Origin: Anas platyrhynchos
Taxonomy: Eukaryota > Chordata > Aves > Anseriformes > Anatidae
Assembly (NCBI RefSeq): GCF_047663525.1
Contig: NC_092605.1
Span: 558,001-622,000, forward strand
Reading direction: 5' to 3'
DNA: 64,000 bases
This document shows, piece after piece, positions 25,301 through 36,400 of this stretch; within the stretch, counting starts at the first letter, position 1; every line of letters begins with the position of its first letter. The position numbers and the translations under genes were made by a program. The notes beneath the pieces were generated by a model. It was not told the DNA's origin. It made no database searches and was given only the letters and a program-made list of their open reading frames with translations.

Positions 25301-27086
25301 CAGCGCCCTGCAGACACCCAGCAGCTGGCTGCCAGGCACAGGGAGCGCTGGGACGCGCTGAACCGGGAGGAACCTAAGCAGGACGGGATGGGACGGGTGG
25401 CGGGGGACGTGCAGGACACTGATCAGTGCCCCGGGAGGACACAGCACCCAGGCAGGGGGACCCCAGGCGCCAGGAGTGGCACGTGGCTGCGGATGGGTGG
25501 GGAGGGAGAACGCTGCTGCTGGGGCACGAGGGCAGCGAGGCGTTCACTGCGAGCAGCCTGCGCTGCTTCCCCTTCCCTGGGGCCGAGGCAGCCGCTGCCA
25601 CAAGCCGAGGAAGGAAAAGGACGCGAGGAGCCGGAGGGACTCGGGCTGAGCCGGGCACGGGGGCAGCAGCTGGGGAAAGCCCCGCGGTCAGGGCAGCTGT
25701 GGGTGCCCAGCACATTTGGGGCAGGGCCGGGCTGTTTCCAGGCTGTGTGAGCTGGGTACCCAGCTCGTTCCTCAAGCCCTGCCCCAGGAAAGCCCCCAGC
25801 CTGCACCTGCCCCAAAACAGGGCTTGGGCAGAGCCCCCCTGCTGCCCCCCACACATCGCCCCAGGTGCCCCATGCAGCCCCCAGAGCTCAGCAGCGGGCA
25901 CCGTGCTGCGTGCCCCAGGCATCGGGGCTGGAACAACGGCTCTGTGGGGCACTACGTGCACCCCAATGTGTGATTGCTGCGTGCCAGCACCGTGGCTCGG
26001 TGCGCTCTGCCCCCAAACACCTCAATCATCGCCTTCCCCACGGCGTTACCACCTTCGGAGCCCCGATGGCCCCAGCGCTGCGCTCTGGTCCCTGTGCTGC
26101 TGTCCCTGTGTTGTCCCCCTGCCTCCAGCCCAGACCCCACGGCTCTGCTGGGCTCTGCTGGGCTCGGGGGCTCCACGGGCCCCGGGTTTCACCAGCAGCG
26201 TCCCCGCTGCACCCTGCGAAGGGCCCCGCTGAGCCCGTGCCGGGGCACCTGCAGGGGAACGGGGCCAGGGAGGGTGGCAGCGGGTGAGGACCCCCCCCAG
26301 GAGGCACCGTGCAGCCGCCCCCCCAGCTCGGCCCCCAGCTGGGCATTGGCTGCGCGCAGCAATCCCTTAATTCCCTTAATCCCCGCCGCCCGTAATCCCC
26401 CGGGGGTGCGGGATTACCCCGGGGCCGGGCCCCAGCCGCACCAGGGCGCTGGGTGGGGGGAGAACGGAGCCCGCGGGGCCGCCACCGGGGCCGGGTCCCG
26501 GCCCTGACACCGGGGGGGGGGGGGCACCGGCCCCGAGCCCCTCACTGTGCCCCCGGTGCCCCCGCAGGGAGGGGACCCGCCGGGAGCCGTCCGGCCCCCC
26601 CGGTGCCCCGGGCACAGCCCCGCGGTGGGAGCCTCCCGGGGCTCGCTGCAGGCCCCGGGGAAGCTCCGGGAGCCGCTCCCGGGGCCGCTCCCGCTGCAGG
26701 GCCGCGGCCGGCAACGCCCGCGCAGGGCCGGGCCCGGCGCTTATCGCGGCCGGCAGCTCCCGGGCGGCACCGGGCGGGGCCCGGCCCGGAACCGACCGGG
26801 ACCGAGCGGGGCCGGGGTCCCCCGGTGCCGTCCCCGCACCGCCGGGCTCCGGTCGCTGCCCCCCCCCAGCACCGATCCCGGTGCTACCGGGAGAACGGCG
26901 CCCCCCGCCCCGACACCGCCCCGCGCCCGGAGCCGCCCCGGGCGAATCCCGGCCGCAACCGGTGCCCCCCGCCCGGTTCCCCCCCCCTCTGACCGTAGCC
27001 CCCCGGCTCCCTCCTCCCGGTGCCCCCCCCCAGCCCGGTGCCCCCTCCCGGCCCCCCCTCTGACCGTAGCCGCCCTCCTCCTCCAT
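13367..27086 (-). CDS. CYTH1: Cytohesin-1, ARF guanine-nucleotide exchange factor
   Basis: Cytohesin-1 loads GTP on ARF1/ARF6 at phosphoinositide-rich membranes. Domain order is N-terminal coiled coil (17-60), Sec7 domain (about 73-200), PH domain (about 260-375) and a basic tail ending [10 protein letters not shown], which separates it from CYTH2-4. Coding exons: 27065-27086 (N-terminus MEEEGGY), 20222-20304, 19177-19241, 18431-18497, 18204-18322, 17810-17890, 17569-17681, 17348-17496, 17148-17259, optional micro-exon 15991-15993, 14351-14427, 14093-14164, 13647-13801, 13367-13445. The product is about 397-398 residues, the usual family length, and phases join both with and without the 3-nt exon. 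The Sec7 motif with the catalytic glutamate lies at the 3' end of exon 17569-17681 and in 17348-17496. The start chosen (27086) sits in a CpG island and gives the canonical N-terminus; two other phase-matched first exons are listed separately. Tandem neighbours are DNAH17 (downstream) and USP36 (upstream). Confidence 0.95.
15991..15993 (-). CDS. CYTH1: CYTH1 3-nt micro-exon (GAG), adds one glycine to the PH domain
   Basis: On the minus strand a pyrimidine-rich tract and CCAACTCCAG are followed by GAG and then the strong donor GTACGTACC. The preceding exon (17148-17259) ends in a single G and the next (14351-14427) begins GA-GGC. Skipping gives two glycines before RVKTWKRR, and inclusion gives three. 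Cytohesins are known to have such diglycine and triglycine PH variants produced by a 3-nt exon; the diglycine form is the more selective for PtdIns(3,4,5)P3. The surrounding bases (15895-16090) are unusually AT-rich for this intron and include a long U-rich tract upstream in the transcript. Confidence 0.9.
22341..22378. repeat. (CCA)n trinucleotide microsatellite
   Basis: About 12-13 perfect CCA/CAC units lie in a CYTH1 intron, just inside the candidate exon at 22434-22458. It is noncoding on both strands as far as can be seen. Confidence 0.9.
22434..22458 (-). CDS. CYTH1: Candidate alternative first coding exon of CYTH1 (MVLSAQGS)
   Basis: An ATG at 22458 opens eight codons (MVLSAQGS) plus one G, followed by the donor GTGAGC. 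This phase is exactly that needed to join the exon at 20304 (G plus TG gives Val, then PSDL). Upstream sequence at 22459-22650 is CpG-rich, as expected of a promoter. Whether it is used is inference; a 25-nt reading frame alone is weak, but phase, donor and position agree. Confidence 0.5.
24361..24433 (-). CDS. CYTH1: Candidate alternative first coding exon of CYTH1 (MGTVSELC...)
   Basis: An ATG at 24433 opens 24 codons ([15 protein letters not shown] then LCPSVATKA) plus one G, followed by the consensus donor GTAGGT. It is in the same phase as the canonical first exon, so splicing to 20304 would put this peptide directly before VPSDL. About 350-430 bp upstream in transcript direction lies an AT-rich cluster with MEF2-like, TATA-like and X-box motifs. 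The frame is also open upstream to an ATG at 24613, so the true start could be earlier. Not proven to be expressed. Confidence 0.5.
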
Positions 27087-27160
27087 TGCCGCCGCCGCCG
27101 CCGCTCCGGCCCCGCCCGCGTGACGGCGGCACCGAGGCCGCGCCGGGCGGCAGCGCGTGA
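26450..27160 (-). promoter_or_regulatory. CYTH1: CYTH1 CpG-island promoter
   Basis: Extremely GC- and CpG-rich sequence surrounds the canonical first exon (27065-27086). A GGC-repeat 5' UTR stretch directly precedes the ATG on the minus strand. No TATA box is seen. The upstream border lies only about 120 bp from the end of USP36. Transcription start is probably within 27090-27160 (inferred). Confidence 0.65.
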
Positions 27161-27289
27161 CGTCAGAAGGGGCGGAGCCACCCCGCACCAGGCCCCGCCC
27201 CTCCCTCCCCAAACCCCGCCCCCTCCCTCCAGGCCCCGCCCCCTCCCTACAGGCCCCGCCCCCAGCACTCTCTCGCTCTCAGTCGCGGT

Positions 27290-27295
27290 TTTATT
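27290..27295 (-). promoter_or_regulatory. USP36: USP36 poly(A) signal
   Basis: AATAAA on the minus strand, about 700 bp past the USP36 stop codon, gives a 3' UTR of about 27275-27990. It lies about 200 bp upstream of the CYTH1 start codon, so the two transcription units nearly abut. Confidence 0.75.
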
Positions 27296-27316
27296 GCGGG
27301 GGGGGGGCGGCTCCAC

Positions 27317-27338
27317 GGGGGGGGGGGGGGGGGGGGGG
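27317..27338. repeat. 22-bp poly(G) run in USP36 3' UTR
   Basis: Uninterrupted G on the plus strand (C in the USP36 transcript), within a 27300-27990 stretch holding many further runs of 6-14 G or C. The DNA template strand could form G-quadruplexes. Exact lengths are likely to be unreliable in any assembly. Confidence 0.85.
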
Positions 27339-27990
27339 CACGGTCCGGGGGCTCGGGCTGCGCCCCCCCCTCCCCCCAAAAAAAGCCCCACGGGATAGGG
27401 GAGGACGGGAGGGGGCAGACCCCCCCCCACACAGCCCCAGGGCACACGGGGGGGCGCAGGCTGCCTGCAGCGGGCACGGCCCCGGGGTCCCGGGGGGCGG
27501 CAGGAGGGGGCTCGGGGGGCCCAGCAAGGACAGCTGGAGGGGGAGGCCCGGGGGGGGTCCCAGGCTTGGGGCTGGGGAAGGCACAGCAGGGCCAGGGCCC
27601 CCCCTGCCCACCAGCAAGGCAGAGCCCCCCCCCCCAGAGGTCCTGGACAGAAGCCCCCCCAGCCCCCAGGGCTGCAGGGACCCCCAACCGGGGGGGGGGG
27701 GGGGGGGACGACTCAGGAGCTGCCCAGGGCTGGGGCTGCACCGAGCCCCCCTGCAGCAGCACCCACCCGGGGGGGGGCCCTCACTGCAGGCCAGACCCCC
27801 CCGGCCCCCCCCCCAGCCCCAGGGGGGGGGCAGCAGTTCCAGGACCCCCCCACGCTGCTCCTCAGGGCCGGACCCGGCGCTGCTCCATCGGCACCTGGGG
27901 GGAAGCAGCAGCAGCGTTAGCACCCCTGGGGGCAGAGCTGCCCCCCCCCAGCCCCCCCAGCAGCCCCCCCAGCAGCCCCCCCAGCCCACC

Positions 27991-30900
27991 TCAGAGCCGG
28001 TAGCTGAGGCTGGCCACCTTGGCCGGGTGCGTCACGGCCCAGAAGTTGCGCCTGCTCTGCAGCTGCTGGAAGGGGTTGAGGTGGCGCCGCCGCTCCCGCC
28101 TCAGCTTCTTCACCTTCTTCACCTGTGCAGGGGGAGGAAGGCTCTGGGGTCAGGACTGGGGGTGGGGGGGGGGTCCTGCAGCCCCCCACCACCCCCGGGG
28201 GCACAGCCAGTGCTCACCTTCCCTCGGTCGAACTCCTCGTCCCACTCATCGATGACGGTCTCGCTGCGGGCCCAGGCCGCGTCCCGGATGGCGTCCTGGC
28301 TGACAGCCGACAGCTCGCCCCCCCACGTCAGCACTGCAAAGAGACCCCCCCTCAGCACGGGCAGGGCCCCGGGCTCCTCGCTGCCACCTCCCCCCCCATG
28401 AACACACAGCACCTGGCTCCAGGAGCCCCCCCATGGCCGCTCTGCCCCCATCTGGGGCAGGACCTGGGGGCTGCGTGCCCCCCCCCAGACCCCCCAGGTG
28501 CGGTACCTTGCTTGCCGTACGCCTTGTCCAAGGAGTTCCTGAGCAGCTCCTGCACCACGCTGCGCTCCTGGCTGCGGGGGGGGCTGCCAGGGCCAGGGCT
28601 GCCCCAGGCACCCGCTGCTGCTGCAGGAAGAGCAGGGGGTGAGGACCAGCTGGGGGGGGACACCCTGCATCACCCCCCCCCCAAGGACCATTCCCATGGG
28701 GCAGGGGCACGGGGCCGTACCTGGGGTGCTGGGGGCAGCCGCCAGCTCCGCGGGGGGGCTGCCCAGGCTTTCCCTGTGTTTGCGCTTGCGATGCTCGCTC
28801 TCTGCAGGGCCGGGGCCTGGGCTCTGCTGCTTCGGCTGCCAGGGCTCTGCCTCGGCCCTCCTGGAGCTGGGGAGGGCAGCAAGGCTTAGCTGGGCCTGGG
28901 ACAGCCGCGGGGAGGGGGCAAGAGGAGCAAGGAGCCCCTGCCTATGTGCTCAGCGCCCCCCGACCCCCCGTCCCCTCACCTGCCCGAGGGCAGCGTCCCG
29001 AGGCAGCGCTCCTCCATCTCCTGCAGCCGCCTCTTCTTCTTCTTCTTCTTGGGCGGGGGCACAGGCTCCGTGCCCGGGAAGCAGCTGGGGGCTGATGTTT
29101 GCTGCTTGGGGCGGCTCTGCTGCTCCTCCCGGCCCCCACCACCATCCACAGCGGCCGCCCCCCTCCCCGCAGGGGACAGCGAGCCCTCCTGAGCCACGTT
29201 CCTCCTCTTCTTGGGGGGGCTGCAGGCTTCGTCCTTGCCGTTCACAGCCAGAGCGCAGGGGCTGCCGCCTGCTCCAGGGTGCTGCTTGCGATGCTTCTTC
29301 TTGAGGGGAGCGGGGGGGCTGTGGCCGGGCCCGTGCTCCCCGCCGCAGGCAGGACGGGGGTGCGAGGAGGGGGCCGTGGAACCGTTGGTCAGGGGGGAGG
29401 CCGGGAGCCGAGGGGCTGAGCTGGGGGCGAAGCTGAAGGTGGGCTTTTCGGGGGTTGGCAGTTTGAGAGCAGATGAGGACAGCCTGAGGGACAGAAAGAG
29501 AGGCTGACGTGTTCGGAAAGCCAAGGCAGGAGCAGGAGCCCCCCGCTGCCTCCCCACCCGAGGTGCACAGGCACCCAGCGGACACCACCTGAGCCATGAA
29601 GCCAAGAAACCCGAGGCAGAGCTGCTCCGGGGCAGCTGCAAGCGCAATTAGGAAGGAGAGAGCGCTGCCATGGCACAGGGTGCAAGGGAGCCCCAGAACA
29701 AGATCCAGACCGGGCTGGTGCCTCCCGATGCCATGGGACAGTGACACACGGGCAGAACCTGCGGAGAGCCTGCCTGCCTTGTGCCAAATCAGAGAAACCG
29801 CCCCGCTCCTGGGGCTCAGAACGAGCACCGACAGCCCGGGGACGAGGGGCGCGGGTGCCAAGGTGCCCCCGGCCAGCTGCAACACGGGACCAGCACTGCA
29901 GGACCAGCTCCAGGACCAGCTCCAGGGCTGCCGCTGGCTTCGGTGTTGTGGGGGAGTCCGGGAGCCCCCCCCGTGCGCTTACCTGGGCTTGCCGAGAGGC
30001 CAGGGAGAGGAGTCGGGGTGGGTGGTGGTCGTGGGGAAGGAGAGGCCGGCGGGTGGCGGGTGAGGCTGCGCGCGGCGGTCACTTCCGCTCGCCCTCCGCG
30101 GGGTGCTGCCCTGCAGTTATCGACATAAATAAAAACTTGGTGGTCTAACGAAAAAGGTTTCCGAGAGCCAAGAGGAGAAAATAAAAAGGGGAGCCCAGAG
30201 AAAGGGGAGGGGAACAGACACAGACGGGGGGAGGAAAGTGGGGGGTGGTAGAAGAAGAATCAGAAGTGTTCTCAGTTAGAAGCACAAAGGAAAAAAGGAA
30301 GGAAGGAAATTTAAAAAGCACAAAAACCCCAGCACGACGCCCCGGGCTGCAGGGCAGCACCCAGGGACCCCCCCCCACGCCATCGGCCGGGCAGGGGCAG
30401 CCCTGCAGCTGGAGAGCCGCAGGTCCCCCCCACCCCGCCGAGATGCGCCCGGCAGCGGGACGCGCTCCCTCGAGCGAGGAAGGAGGGAAGGAAGGAGCTG
30501 CTTCCCTGGGGGGCTCGGGGACACCAACCCTCCGTCAACAGCAGCAGGGGCCTGGCCCCGCGCCCTGCCCCAGCAGGGGGGCAGGAGCCAGCCCTGGGAC
30601 CGGGGGCTCTCCCACACCAACCCTGGCTTCATGGCCCCACGCCTCCCTGAGCACGCGCACCCAACGCAGGGAGCACCCGGCACCCGCTGACACCCCCAGG
30701 CCCGGACTCACCTTTTTGGCAGAGAGTGCCAGCTTCTTGGCCGGGGGCGGTGACATGGTGCTGCCCGGCTCCCCCGCCGCGCTGCCCAGCTGCGAGGATT
30801 TCGGTTTCACCACCTTGGAGTCTTCGGGGCCGGCGGGCTCGGCGGGGAGCTCCGCGCCACAGTCCGTGTCCTCAGAGGGGCAGAAGCCTCCTCCCGCTGC

Positions 30901-33900
30901 GGTTTTGGCTTTCTGGGGCGCCTTGGCCGGGTCCCCCGCCGCGCTGTGTGCCGGGCTGGTGGTGCCGCTCCTGCAGGAGCCCCGCTCCGGAGTGCCAGGG
31001 CCGGGCTGTGGCGAGGCGGGTGGCTGCTTGCTGTCCCCAGAGCTCTGCCGGGGCAGATCCGCCGCAGGCCTGGCCGTGCTGCCGGGGCCCTGAGCTGCCC
31101 TGGGTGCCTGAGGCTGCTGCGGGGAGGACGGCGGCTTCTTGGGTCTCCGGGTCACATCCTCGGTGGGCGCTGCGGCTGCCTGGGTGGCTCTGAGGGGCAG
31201 CTTGGGTGACGGGGACGCAGCGGGTGGCCTCGATGGGGTGCATCCGTTCAGCAGCTTCGGCCCCGTGCCCGGCGCACCGCGGGCCACCGGGACCCCGATC
31301 TCCTCTGGCCCCGGCAGCTTCTTGCCCGGCAGCACCTCCGGTCTCTGGGCGAGGAGGAACGGGGAAGTTCAGTGGGGACAGGCTCCGGGGACATGGCGAC
31401 GCTGCCCCCGCTCCCTTGGCAGGCTGGGTGCCACGGGACCCTCCCCAGGGCCTGCTCCTCGGCCCCTGGGACTCACCCGGCCCAGCAGCGGTGACGGCAG
31501 GGGCCCGTTGGTTGAGCTTTTCCTGATCTGGTCAGAGACGGAGGCTGGGCGGCTGGGCAGGCTGCAGCTGGCTTTGGCAACGGCTCCGTCTGAGCCCTTC
31601 CTGGGGCTGGGGATTCTGGAGAAGGCAGAGCACAGGGGTTAAAAACCAGGGGGCTCGTCTCAGAGGCGTACAGCAGCAGCAGGAGGCAGCAGCTCAGAGG
31701 CACTGACATGCTCCTCATCCACACAGGACCCCTGACCAGCCCCAGACCTCTCCCCCCACGCCTGTCCCAGCCCGTGCACCCCACAACACGGGGCACACGC
31801 TGCCGGCCTGGCCCCACAACACAGGAGAGCCGCCGAAGGGCAGGGTGCGGGGCCAGGCGGCGCAGGGCACCTCACCTCAGGTAGAAGAGCACGTAGGCCT
31901 GCTGGTTGAGGACCACCTTGATGTTGCTGCAGTGGACCAGGGAGTCGTTCATCTGATACCACTGCCCGTTGCTGGCCTGAGGGAGAGCAGGGGGGGGTCA
32001 GGCCCTGCCCAGGGCCCCCCCGGGCCATGTACACCCGCTGAGCACCCGCAGGGACCCAGGAGCGGAGCCAGAGGGGTGCCGGGGAGCAGCCCGGGCTCAC
32101 CTTCACGTAGCAGTAGTAGTGCCCGGCGTGGCAGCTGTAGCCCGAGTGCACCAGCACCGCGTACAGCCCGTACATGACGGGGTCCCCGTTGTTCTGAGAC
32201 ATGTAGGGCCGGATGTTCAGGAACTCGGGGTACCCCACGTCCTGCGGGGAGAGGGCATCTCAGCAATCTTCCTTGCCAGAGCAAAAGCAGCTCCGGCTGC
32301 CCTACGGGCTCATCTCTCGAAGGAGGGGACCCAGCACCGCTGGGGAAAGGCTGCTGGGCTGCGGCTCAGCTCAAGCTGTGCACGGGACCCCTCACAGGAC
32401 CCCTCACAGGACCCCTCACGGGACCCCTCATGGGACCCCTCACGCCGCTCTGGCCAGCAGGGCCTCGGGCTGGGGGCCCGCCGAGCTCTCACCTTTGTGA
32501 TTTTGCCTCCGCTGAAGTTAGCAAAGCGTTTCAGCGAGAGCGTGAGGACGTTGGAAGCCCGGTGGATGGTGAAACGTTTGCTGGCTGGGACCTTCTTCTT
32601 GCACCTGTAGGGAAAGGGCTCGGGCTACACAAACTACTCCATCCTGACCGCTAGCCAGGGCCAAGGGGAAAACCCCATGGAAGTGGCCACGCTGACACCA
32701 GCTCACGGCCGTGAGGGGAGGCAGTGGGAGCAGGGACAGCTCCATCGCAGGCTCTGGGGCCTCATGTCCTGTGCCTCAGCCAGGGCTGCCCCCGCTCTGC
32801 AGCAGCCTCCCCCTGCTCCCCCCCGCAGGCTCCGTCCCCCCCGCAGCCCTGGCTCACCGGGCACACATGTAGGCGTTCTCCCCGCTCAGCACGTCTGACT
32901 TCACAAACAGCTCCAGCGCCCGCACGATGTTTGCAGCTTGCTGCAGGGACAGAGCAGAGCTCAGGGAACGGGAGGGCTGTCCCGCAGCCCCTCCAAGAGC
33001 AGAGCTCGTCCCACCCCACTGACGTACCCGGATCTCCAGCGCCACGTCCAGGTAGGGGTCGTAGGTGTCCGAGACGCTCTTGCACACTGAGCACTTCACT
33101 GCAAAGGAAGCAGCAGGGAGCACTCAGCTCTGCGCCCACAGCAGCTGCAGGGCTCCCCCCTCCTGGGCTGCAGGAATTCAGCGCCAGGCCCCCGCTGCGT
33201 GCCCGCAGCTGGCGGGGAGGCAGGCTGGCAGTGCCACCACTCGCTGGCACAGCGTCACCAGCCAGCTGCAAGCACTGGCTCCTCTGCTGGGTAACAACGA
33301 GCCAGGGGCCCGCAGCCAGCGGCTTCCTGCGCTGCCACAGCAGGGGCTGAGACCCACGGGCACAGCGGGAGCGTAGGGCTGCAGGTCTGGGTAATTCACT
33401 CCGGTTTTGTTATTCTCCCCAAAGATTCCTAGTGCCGTGCTCCTGAAGCCACGGACTCACCTCGGGAGCGCAGGTAGCCGCCGAAGATCTGGTGAACCAG
33501 CGTCGTGGCCTGGGTCTGGCGATCCAACCTGGGGAAGAAGCCACGGGTCTCACACCGTCCCTGCACAAGGGACACCCCTAAAGGGCCACCATGTCCCCAG
33601 GTGCTGCAGCAGCGGGCGCTCAGAGCCTGGTGCTGCAGACAGAGGCGATGCCACCGCACTGGGACTGAGGGCTCAGGGGAAAGCTGCTCCCCCATGGCCA
33701 CCAACGGGGGCTGCACCATGCATCACACCCGGACCCCCCAGCAGCCACAGCACCTGGGGCCGCAGCACGGCCACCTCCCGCTGCCCCCCGGTACCTGGTG
33801 CAGCCGTTGAGGCAGGCCTTCTGCATGGCATCGATGGTGTAGCGCAGGAACTCGTGCGCGTCCTCCTGGCTGCCGAAGCGGAAATGCCGGGCGATCTCTG

Positions 33901-35315
33901 CAGGGACACAGCCGTCAGCCCCCGGCCTCCCGCGGCCACCAGCACCCCCCCAGCACGACCCAGGCAGGCTCATGCTGGCTGCAGGGGCAGCCCCACGTGG
34001 TGCCGGGGCACCCGGTCGGCTCCGTGACTCATCTCGGGAGAGCTCCCGCCGGGACCTGCCCCGGTCTGAGGCTCTGCTCATGCGTTAGTCAGCGCTGGTG
34101 AGCGCCGCTGTGGGAGGGAGGCTGCGGGGGGGTGGGGGGGGGCAGGCATCCTTACTCTTGAGGTCTCGGATGAAGGACACCGGCTTGATGGCGTTGCCGC
34201 TGTTGGCAAAAGCCTGGATCAGGTGATTCTGCATAACGCACATCATGCAGAAGCCTCCGTGGTGACCTGGAGCAGGAGGGGAGAAGAAAGGACGTTGGGA
34301 ACAAGGCGGGAGGGATGGAGGCAGCGCAGGGGAAGGGGAATCTCTGCTCCGGTGCATGGGGGCACGACTGCGAGCCCTGCCGGGGAGCTCCCTGCTACAG
34401 CAGAGCGCGGGAGCAGCCCAGGTGACAGGGAGCAGGGTAGAGCCCGGGCTGGCACAGCCGGGGACACAGCACAAGGCACAGCGAACCCGACCACAAATGG
34501 CCCCACGCGGGCTGTGCTGTGTGCAGCCCCCAGCCCCCCCCATGGGACCCAGGGGTCCCAGCACAGCCACGAGGACACGGAGCTGCCCCGGCCCCGTGTG
34601 CGGGGACAGAGGGGGCATCCGGGGGATGGGAAGGCACAACCAGACCCCTGCACACCCACGGGCAGGGCTGCACGCAGGGGAGCTGAGCACAGCCCAGGAC
34701 CGGGATGGATGAGCACTGCTCCCCCCCACCCCAACCCCCCCGGGGCCGAGCCCCCCACTCACAGGCGCGGCCGTGCTCCTTGGACAGCAGGTAGTTGGCG
34801 AGGGGCGGCGTGTAGGTGAGGCACTGCAGGGTGGCGTTGAGGAAGCACGTGTTGCCCAGGTTGTGCAGCCCGGCGCCCACCCGCGACACCCGCTCCCACC
34901 TCAGGGACAGGCGCTCGGCGGGGAACAGCACCTTCTGCGGGGCGGGGACCCCGTCCCCCGGCCCATGCTCACCGCCTGCGGGCACCGGGAGGGGGATGAG
35001 CGGCGGCGGGTGGGGGCACCGGGCAGCCCCCACACCCCCATCCCCCCGGTGCCCCCACATACCCTGCCTCCCGGGCGGCCCCTCGGGGGGGGCTGTGCGC
35101 TGTGGGGCGGGGGTCGGCCGGGGGGGGTTGAGCAGCAGGTACTTGCCCCGCAGCCCCTCCGGCTGCCCCGGGCCGCGGCTGGCGGGCTCGAACTCGATTT
35201 TCTGCAGCAGCACCTTCTTGGCCGAGGCGGCCAGCAGCCGGCCCAGCTCCGCGTCCTCGCCCTGCTCCCGGCGGCCCGGCTTCAGCGCCTCGCGGAGCTT
35301 CTCCACGATGGGCAT
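27991..35315 (-). CDS. USP36: Ubiquitin carboxyl-terminal hydrolase 36
   Basis: USP36 is a nucleolar deubiquitinase (peptidase C19) that stabilises ribosome-biogenesis factors and MYC. Eighteen coding exons: 35063-35315, 34763-34975, 34156-34266, 33795-33897, 33461-33528, 33028-33098, 32858-32940, 32493-32604, 32101-32241, 31876-31976, 31477-31615, 30712-31344, 29983-30110, 28980-29483, 28721-28866, 28507-28620, 28218-28333, 27991-28122. They encode 1,055 residues (human about 1,120). The catalytic Cys is near residue 128 in [16 protein letters not shown]. The His box is [12 protein letters not shown] (exon 32101-32241) and the third active-site segment is WYQMNDSLV (31876-31976). Two CxxC pairs (CSVC, CARC) are the structural zinc ligands. 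The long C-terminal half is low-complexity and Pro/Ser-rich with lysine clusters ([23 protein letters not shown]) fitting nucleolar targeting, and ends with the conserved [27 protein letters not shown] is the family N-terminus. Exon 29983-30110 is the least conserved and was placed by phase and weak similarity. Confidence 0.95.
32383..32444. repeat. 13-bp tandem repeat, about five copies
   Basis: Unit GGGACCCCTCACA/G, about five near-identical copies, in the USP36 intron between exons 32493-32604 and 32101-32241. It is a small GC-rich minisatellite with no coding role. Confidence 0.85.
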
Positions 35316-35950
35316 GGCGGGGGCCGGGCTACGGGAGGGGGGCGCTCAGCGGGGCCCGGACGCGGCCTAGGCCCGGAGGGGGGGGGAGGGGGGGAGCCCG
35401 GGGCCGCCGCCGCCGCCCGCGACCTTCAGCAGCGGCGGCGCCGCCACCGCCCGGCCCCGGCCCCGGCCCCAACCCCGGCCCCGGCCCCCCCGCCACGTGC
35501 GGCCGCTACCGGCAGCTCCGGCCGGGACCGCGCAGCGACAGCGCCCGCGGCGCCTCCGGGCCCCGATCCCGATCCGGGTCCCGATCCCGCTCCCGGTGCC
35601 GGTCCCGCCCCCGCCGCCCCGGTCCCGCTCCCCCCCCGCCCCCCGGTCCCCGCGCACCATCCGGGTCCCGGCGGCCCGCACGTGTCACCGCCTCCACGGG
35701 GCGCTGCCCGCGGGAGCCCTTCCGGCCCCCAGGCCCCGCCCCTCCGGGGGGCGGGCACCGAGCAGGCCCCGCCCCCAGCGCGCGCAGCCGCCACCCGCGC
35801 CCCGGTACGGCCCCGCCCCCTCCCCCCGGAGCCCCGCCCCCCGCCCGGTGCCGCCCGGTGCCGCTGTCCCCGTTCGCTGCCGGTGGCGCGGGGCGCTGCA
35901 GGGCGGTGCCCGCAGCCCGGTGCGATGCTGGCGGCCCCGTTCACCGCCGG
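35316..35950 (-). promoter_or_regulatory. USP36: USP36 CpG-island promoter and 5' UTR
   Basis: GC- and CpG-dense sequence directly upstream of the USP36 start codon, with runs of CCGGTCCCG-type repeats and several GC boxes (GGGGCGG and complement near 35740-35850). No TATA box was seen. One or more noncoding first exons may lie here; splice sites could not be fixed. Confidence 0.6.
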
Positions 35951-36400
35951 CAGCCCCGGTTTGTTGGCACCGGCCCCGGTTACCGGTGATAGCCCCGGTT
36001 ACCGCCGTACCCCATCTGTTACCGTACCCCGTTACCACCGGCAGAGCGGCCGTGCTGGATCCCCACCAAACCCCCGGCTCCCGGTGTCCGCGTGCTCCCA
36101 GCCCCAGCCCCGTTCCCACCGGCCGGAGCCACCCCATGGGTCCCCCCCGAGCCCCCGGTGCGGGGCCCACCGGGGACGGCGGCAGGTCCCGGGTCAGTGC
36201 CTCCCTCCCTCCCTCCCTCCCTCCCTCCCTCCTCCTCCCCGGGTCCAGGCCCCCGGAGCAGGGGGGAACCGGGACCCCCGAGGTGTGGTTGGGGGGCTCT
36301 GGGGGTCCCGCTCGGGGCACCCCGCGGTCCCTCCCCGTCCTCCCCCAGCACAACCCCGGAGGAGAAGGGGCCCCCCCGGGCCCCCCCAAATCAAATCACG
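35951..36400. other. Intergenic stretch between USP36 promoter and TIMP2 3' end
   Basis: GC-rich sequence without a recognisable gene. It includes repeated TTACCG-type motifs (35975-36035) and a (CCCT)n microsatellite at about 36201-36234. The 3' end of the TIMP2 transcript must fall near its right border. Confidence 0.5.
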
